Source of the DNA: Bdellovibrionales bacterium
GTDB taxonomy: Bacteria > Bdellovibrionota > UBA1018
DNA: 64,000 bases
Reading direction: 5' to 3'
NCBI GenBank assembly: GCA_016786465.1
Contig: JAEUWC010000002.1
Coordinates: forward strand, 124,001-188,000
The position numbers and the translations under genes are program-made. The notes under the pieces are model-generated. The model made no database searches and had not been told where the DNA came from. It worked only from the letters and a program-made list of their open reading frames with translations. Shown in pieces: positions 59,186 to 64,000 of this stretch (position 1 is the stretch's first letter; every line of letters begins with the position of its first letter).

Positions 59186-59911
59186 ATGGAAAAGGTCAGA
59201 TTGATTCGTGAAAAATTAAAACGAAAGAGGCTCTGGGTTTCAGCAGGCTTGGTCTTTAGCGTCGTCATGTCGCCAAGCCAGGTTTTGTCTGACGGGGGTG
59301 GCGCAAACCGCGGACGACAGCTGATCCAAGAAACCTATTCGGCAACTGAAGAAGGGCGCGAGGAAATCTATGCAGAATCCCGATTCGGATTCGCGCCGCC
59401 CAAGGGTGGGACCAAGGTCCTTCCCGTGACGGATGAAGAAGTTCCAAAAGCGCGCCCCGGCTGGTCGAACCTGGATGGCGATCGCGGCGATGCTTACGCA
59501 TCGGGTACGCGCGAAACGACCCGTGCGGTTGGATCGCCAGCAGGACGTTCTCCAGCTGGATACCGCGTTCAGGGTGAAACCCGTGTGAAGTTTCAAGACA
59601 CGGAAGAAACCGTCGCGCTTCGTAAGAATGGAATTCAAGAAGTCGCGTTGATCGCGGGCGATCTGGGATTCTTTCCAAAGACCGTCATGGTGACCCGAGA
59701 CATCCCGGTACGCATGTTTGTAACGGGTGCTTCAAAAGGCTCGCTTTGCATCATGATGGATTCCTTCCAGGTGCGTAAACAGATCCGAACGAACCGGATC
59801 GAGGAAATCGTTTTCACTCCGAACCGCGCTGGCCAGTATCGTTTTTACTGTCCTGTGAATGGAACGGAAGGAAACCTGGTTGTCAGCGAATACGGCCAAA
59901 AAAACCAATAG
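59186..59911 (+). CDS. Exported cupredoxin-fold protein lacking histidine
   Basis: 241 residues. The opening MEKVRLIREKLKRKRLWVSA is followed by a signal cut near LSDGG. A low-complexity Gly/Arg/Glu-rich region spans about 35-145. The last 95 residues (GIQEVALIAGDLGFFPKTV, then ASKGSLCIMMDSF and GQYRFYCPVNG) match the Cupredoxin_1 fold in order and in the Cys positions. But the entire protein contains no histidine, so the usual copper site (His, Cys, Met/His) cannot form as such. It may be a non-metal structural relative. cpaF-type ATPase starts 16 bases downstream. Confidence 0.62.
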   Translation: MEKVRLIREKLKRKRLWVSAGLVFSVVMSPSQVLSDGGGANRGRQLIQETYSATEEGREEIYAESRFGFAPPKGGTKVLPVTDEEVPKARPGWSNLDGDRGDAYASGTRETTRAVGSPAGRSPAGYRVQGETRVKFQDTEETVALRKNGIQEVALIAGDLGFFPKTVMVTRDIPVRMFVTGASKGSLCIMMDSFQVRKQIRTNRIEEIVFTPNRAGQYRFYCPVNGTEGNLVVSEYGQKNQ

Positions 59912-59927
59912 GCGGTAGCAGACCCAA

Positions 59928-61103
59928 ATGGGTGTTTTTGAAGATTCAGTCAACACATTCCTAGCTGTCGTGAAACCGTATCTGGACGATGATGCGGTTA
60001 GCGAAGTGCTATGCAACGGACCGCAGGAAATCTTCATCGAAAAGCGCGGTCTTTTGGAAAAAGTTCCGGTGCAATTCAAAGACGAACAAGCGCTTCAAGC
60101 GGCGGTTCGAAACATTGCCCAGTTCGTCGGCCGTACGGTCGATGAAGACAATCCAATCTTGGATGCACGTCTTCCTGACGGAAGCCGGGTTGCGGCCGTT
60201 TTGCCGCCCTGTTCACGAAAGGGCACGACCCTTTCAATTCGTAAGTTTTCAAAAGGCAGCCCTAGCTTCGTCGATCTGATCAATCGCGGGTCGATTTCCA
60301 AGGAAGCGGCTCGTTTCCTAGACGTCTGTATTTATCTGGCCAAGAACCTGATTATTTCTGGGGGTACGGGTTCAGGTAAAACGACGCTTTTGAACGTCCT
60401 GGGATCCCGAATTCCGGGAACTCAGCGCCTTCTGATCATCGAAGACGCGTCGGAATTGAAGATCAAGACCGACCACGTGGTCTATATGGAAACCAAGCAC
60501 CCGGATGCCTTTGGCAAAGGTGCGGTCACGATTCGTGACCTGATCAAGTCCGCTCTTCGTTTGCGTCCAGACCGAATTGTCGTTGGGGAAGTCCGGGGAT
60601 CTGAAGCCATGGACCTGGTCACGGCCATGAACACCGGTCACGGCGGTTCGATGGGGACGACGCACGCGAACACTCCGTACGACGCGCTAGTCCGTTTGGA
60701 AACCCTAGCCATGATGGGTGATTCAAACGTCCCGGTTGCCGCGATTCGCCGCCAGATTTCAGCAGCCATTCACATGGTGGTTCAGATCAAGCGCCTAGAC
60801 GACGGTTCGCGTAAGATCACCGCGATTTCAGAAGTCCTGCCTGAAGTCGACGAACAGGGGCGGTACAGCATTCGGGATATCTTTCGATTTGTGCAGCGCG
60901 GAAAAACCCCGGAAGGGAAAATTGTCGGAGAGTTCGTTCCCACGGGCTACATCCCAACCTTCATGCACGAAATTGAAATCAATCGCCTGCCCTTTCCCCG
61001 GGAAAGGTTCAATCCGCCGGATTGGTACAAGGCTCAGATGGCACGTGAAGAATCGCAAACCAAGAAGCTGGGTGGCGGTCACGGATCTGGCCACGCCGCC
61101 TAA
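59928..61103 (+). CDS. cpaF: CpaF-type secretion/pilus ATPase, unlinked
   Basis: This 391-residue hexameric ATPase powers type IV-like (Tad/Flp) pilus assembly or secretion. It has an N-terminal domain ([18 protein letters not shown]), Walker A GGTGSGKT at 145-152, the Asp box [11 protein letters not shown], Walker B-like [12 protein letters not shown] and the His box [14 protein letters not shown]. No tad/cpa genes for the pilin, platform or secretin are nearby, so it either serves a distant system or has a different job. It is 27 bases before sthA. C-terminal residues are rich in Gly/His. Confidence 0.9.
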   Translation: MGVFEDSVNTFLAVVKPYLDDDAVSEVLCNGPQEIFIEKRGLLEKVPVQFKDEQALQAAVRNIAQFVGRTVDEDNPILDARLPDGSRVAAVLPPCSRKGTTLSIRKFSKGSPSFVDLINRGSISKEAARFLDVCIYLAKNLIISGGTGSGKTTLLNVLGSRIPGTQRLLIIEDASELKIKTDHVVYMETKHPDAFGKGAVTIRDLIKSALRLRPDRIVVGEVRGSEAMDLVTAMNTGHGGSMGTTHANTPYDALVRLETLAMMGDSNVPVAAIRRQISAAIHMVVQIKRLDDGSRKITAISEVLPEVDEQGRYSIRDIFRFVQRGKTPEGKIVGEFVPTGYIPTFMHEIEINRLPFPRERFNPPDWYKAQMAREESQTKKLGGGHGSGHAA

Positions 61104-61130
61104 TTTAGGTTAAAACGGTTCCATCTTCAC

Positions 61131-63997
<2,867 letters not shown>

Positions 63998-64000
63998 CCG

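Overview
The window is a dense (roughly 90-95% coding) chromosomal segment of a Gram-negative bacterium. There are 63 protein genes, gaps under about 210 bases, many 1-4 base gene overlaps, and GTG/TTG starts. I see no rRNA, tRNA, CRISPR array, insertion sequence or prophage. Many signal peptides, lipoprotein boxes, small beta-barrels, HD-GYP/Hpt/NtrC signalling proteins and an unlinked CpaF-type ATPase suggest the Bdellovibrionota/Oligoflexia ('delta-like') lineage. This is inferred from gene content, not shown by a marker gene.

Layout. 1-8.4 kb: a YceI-like exported protein (cut by the window edge), beta-carbonic anhydrase with a DUF1275 membrane protein, folE with a barrel protein, a Bfd-like [2Fe-2S] protein with Mrp, a PAS histidine kinase, a ferredoxin and a metallophosphoesterase. 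8.5-14.4 kb: an orphan Hpt protein, sdhA-sdhB without a membrane anchor gene, and a Cpx-like operon (Spy/CpxP lipoprotein, OmpR-type regulator, kinase) preceded by four TTAC boxes about one helical turn apart. 14.4-20.7 kb: ornithine aminotransferase, an M20 peptidase, PBP4-type carboxypeptidase, MltA lytic transglycosylase and a small barrel. 20.8-24.3 kb: an envelope operon (anchored TPR protein, FecR-domain protein, barrel, aminopeptidase lipoprotein) closed by a strong bidirectional terminator. 24.4-31.9 kb: a proline-rich lipoprotein behind a consensus sigma-54 promoter, a small repeat lipoprotein, a protein that looks like an ECF sigma factor joined to a zinc anti-sigma domain and a membrane anchor, a TonB-like protein, and a trio around a degenerate HD-GYP protein. 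32-35.4 kb: an NtrB/NtrC-type pair. 35.4-46.5 kb: a cytoplasmic ChaN-like protein with a partner, lipoproteins, a 1073-residue membrane-anchored HExxH protein, two exported proteins and an 883-residue protein resembling a decayed adenine methyltransferase. 46.7-53.9 kb: an Ala/Pro-rich protein, the overlapping set rsmD-coaD-aminotransferase-lipoprotein-barrel, and a dihaem cytochrome. 54-55.8 kb: a persulfide-detoxification operon (ArsR-type dithiol sensor, rhodanese, persulfide dioxygenase, rhodanese) with a palindrome in its promoter. 55.9-64 kb: PIN-PhoH ATPase, a GT-C-like membrane protein, a cupredoxin-fold protein with no histidine, CpaF, sthA and eno.

How it fits together. Most genes serve the envelope (murein enzymes, lipoproteins, barrels, stress sensing), redox and sulfur metabolism, and signalling. 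Three minus-strand exported-protein genes carry GG-N10-GC sigma-54-type promoter elements, and the window also encodes an NtrC-type activator with the GAFTGA loop, so a sigma-54-driven envelope regulon is a plausible and testable reading. The items most worth following are that regulon, the sigma/anti-sigma chimera, the large metalloprotease-like protein, the decayed methyltransferase-like protein and the anchor-less SdhAB.
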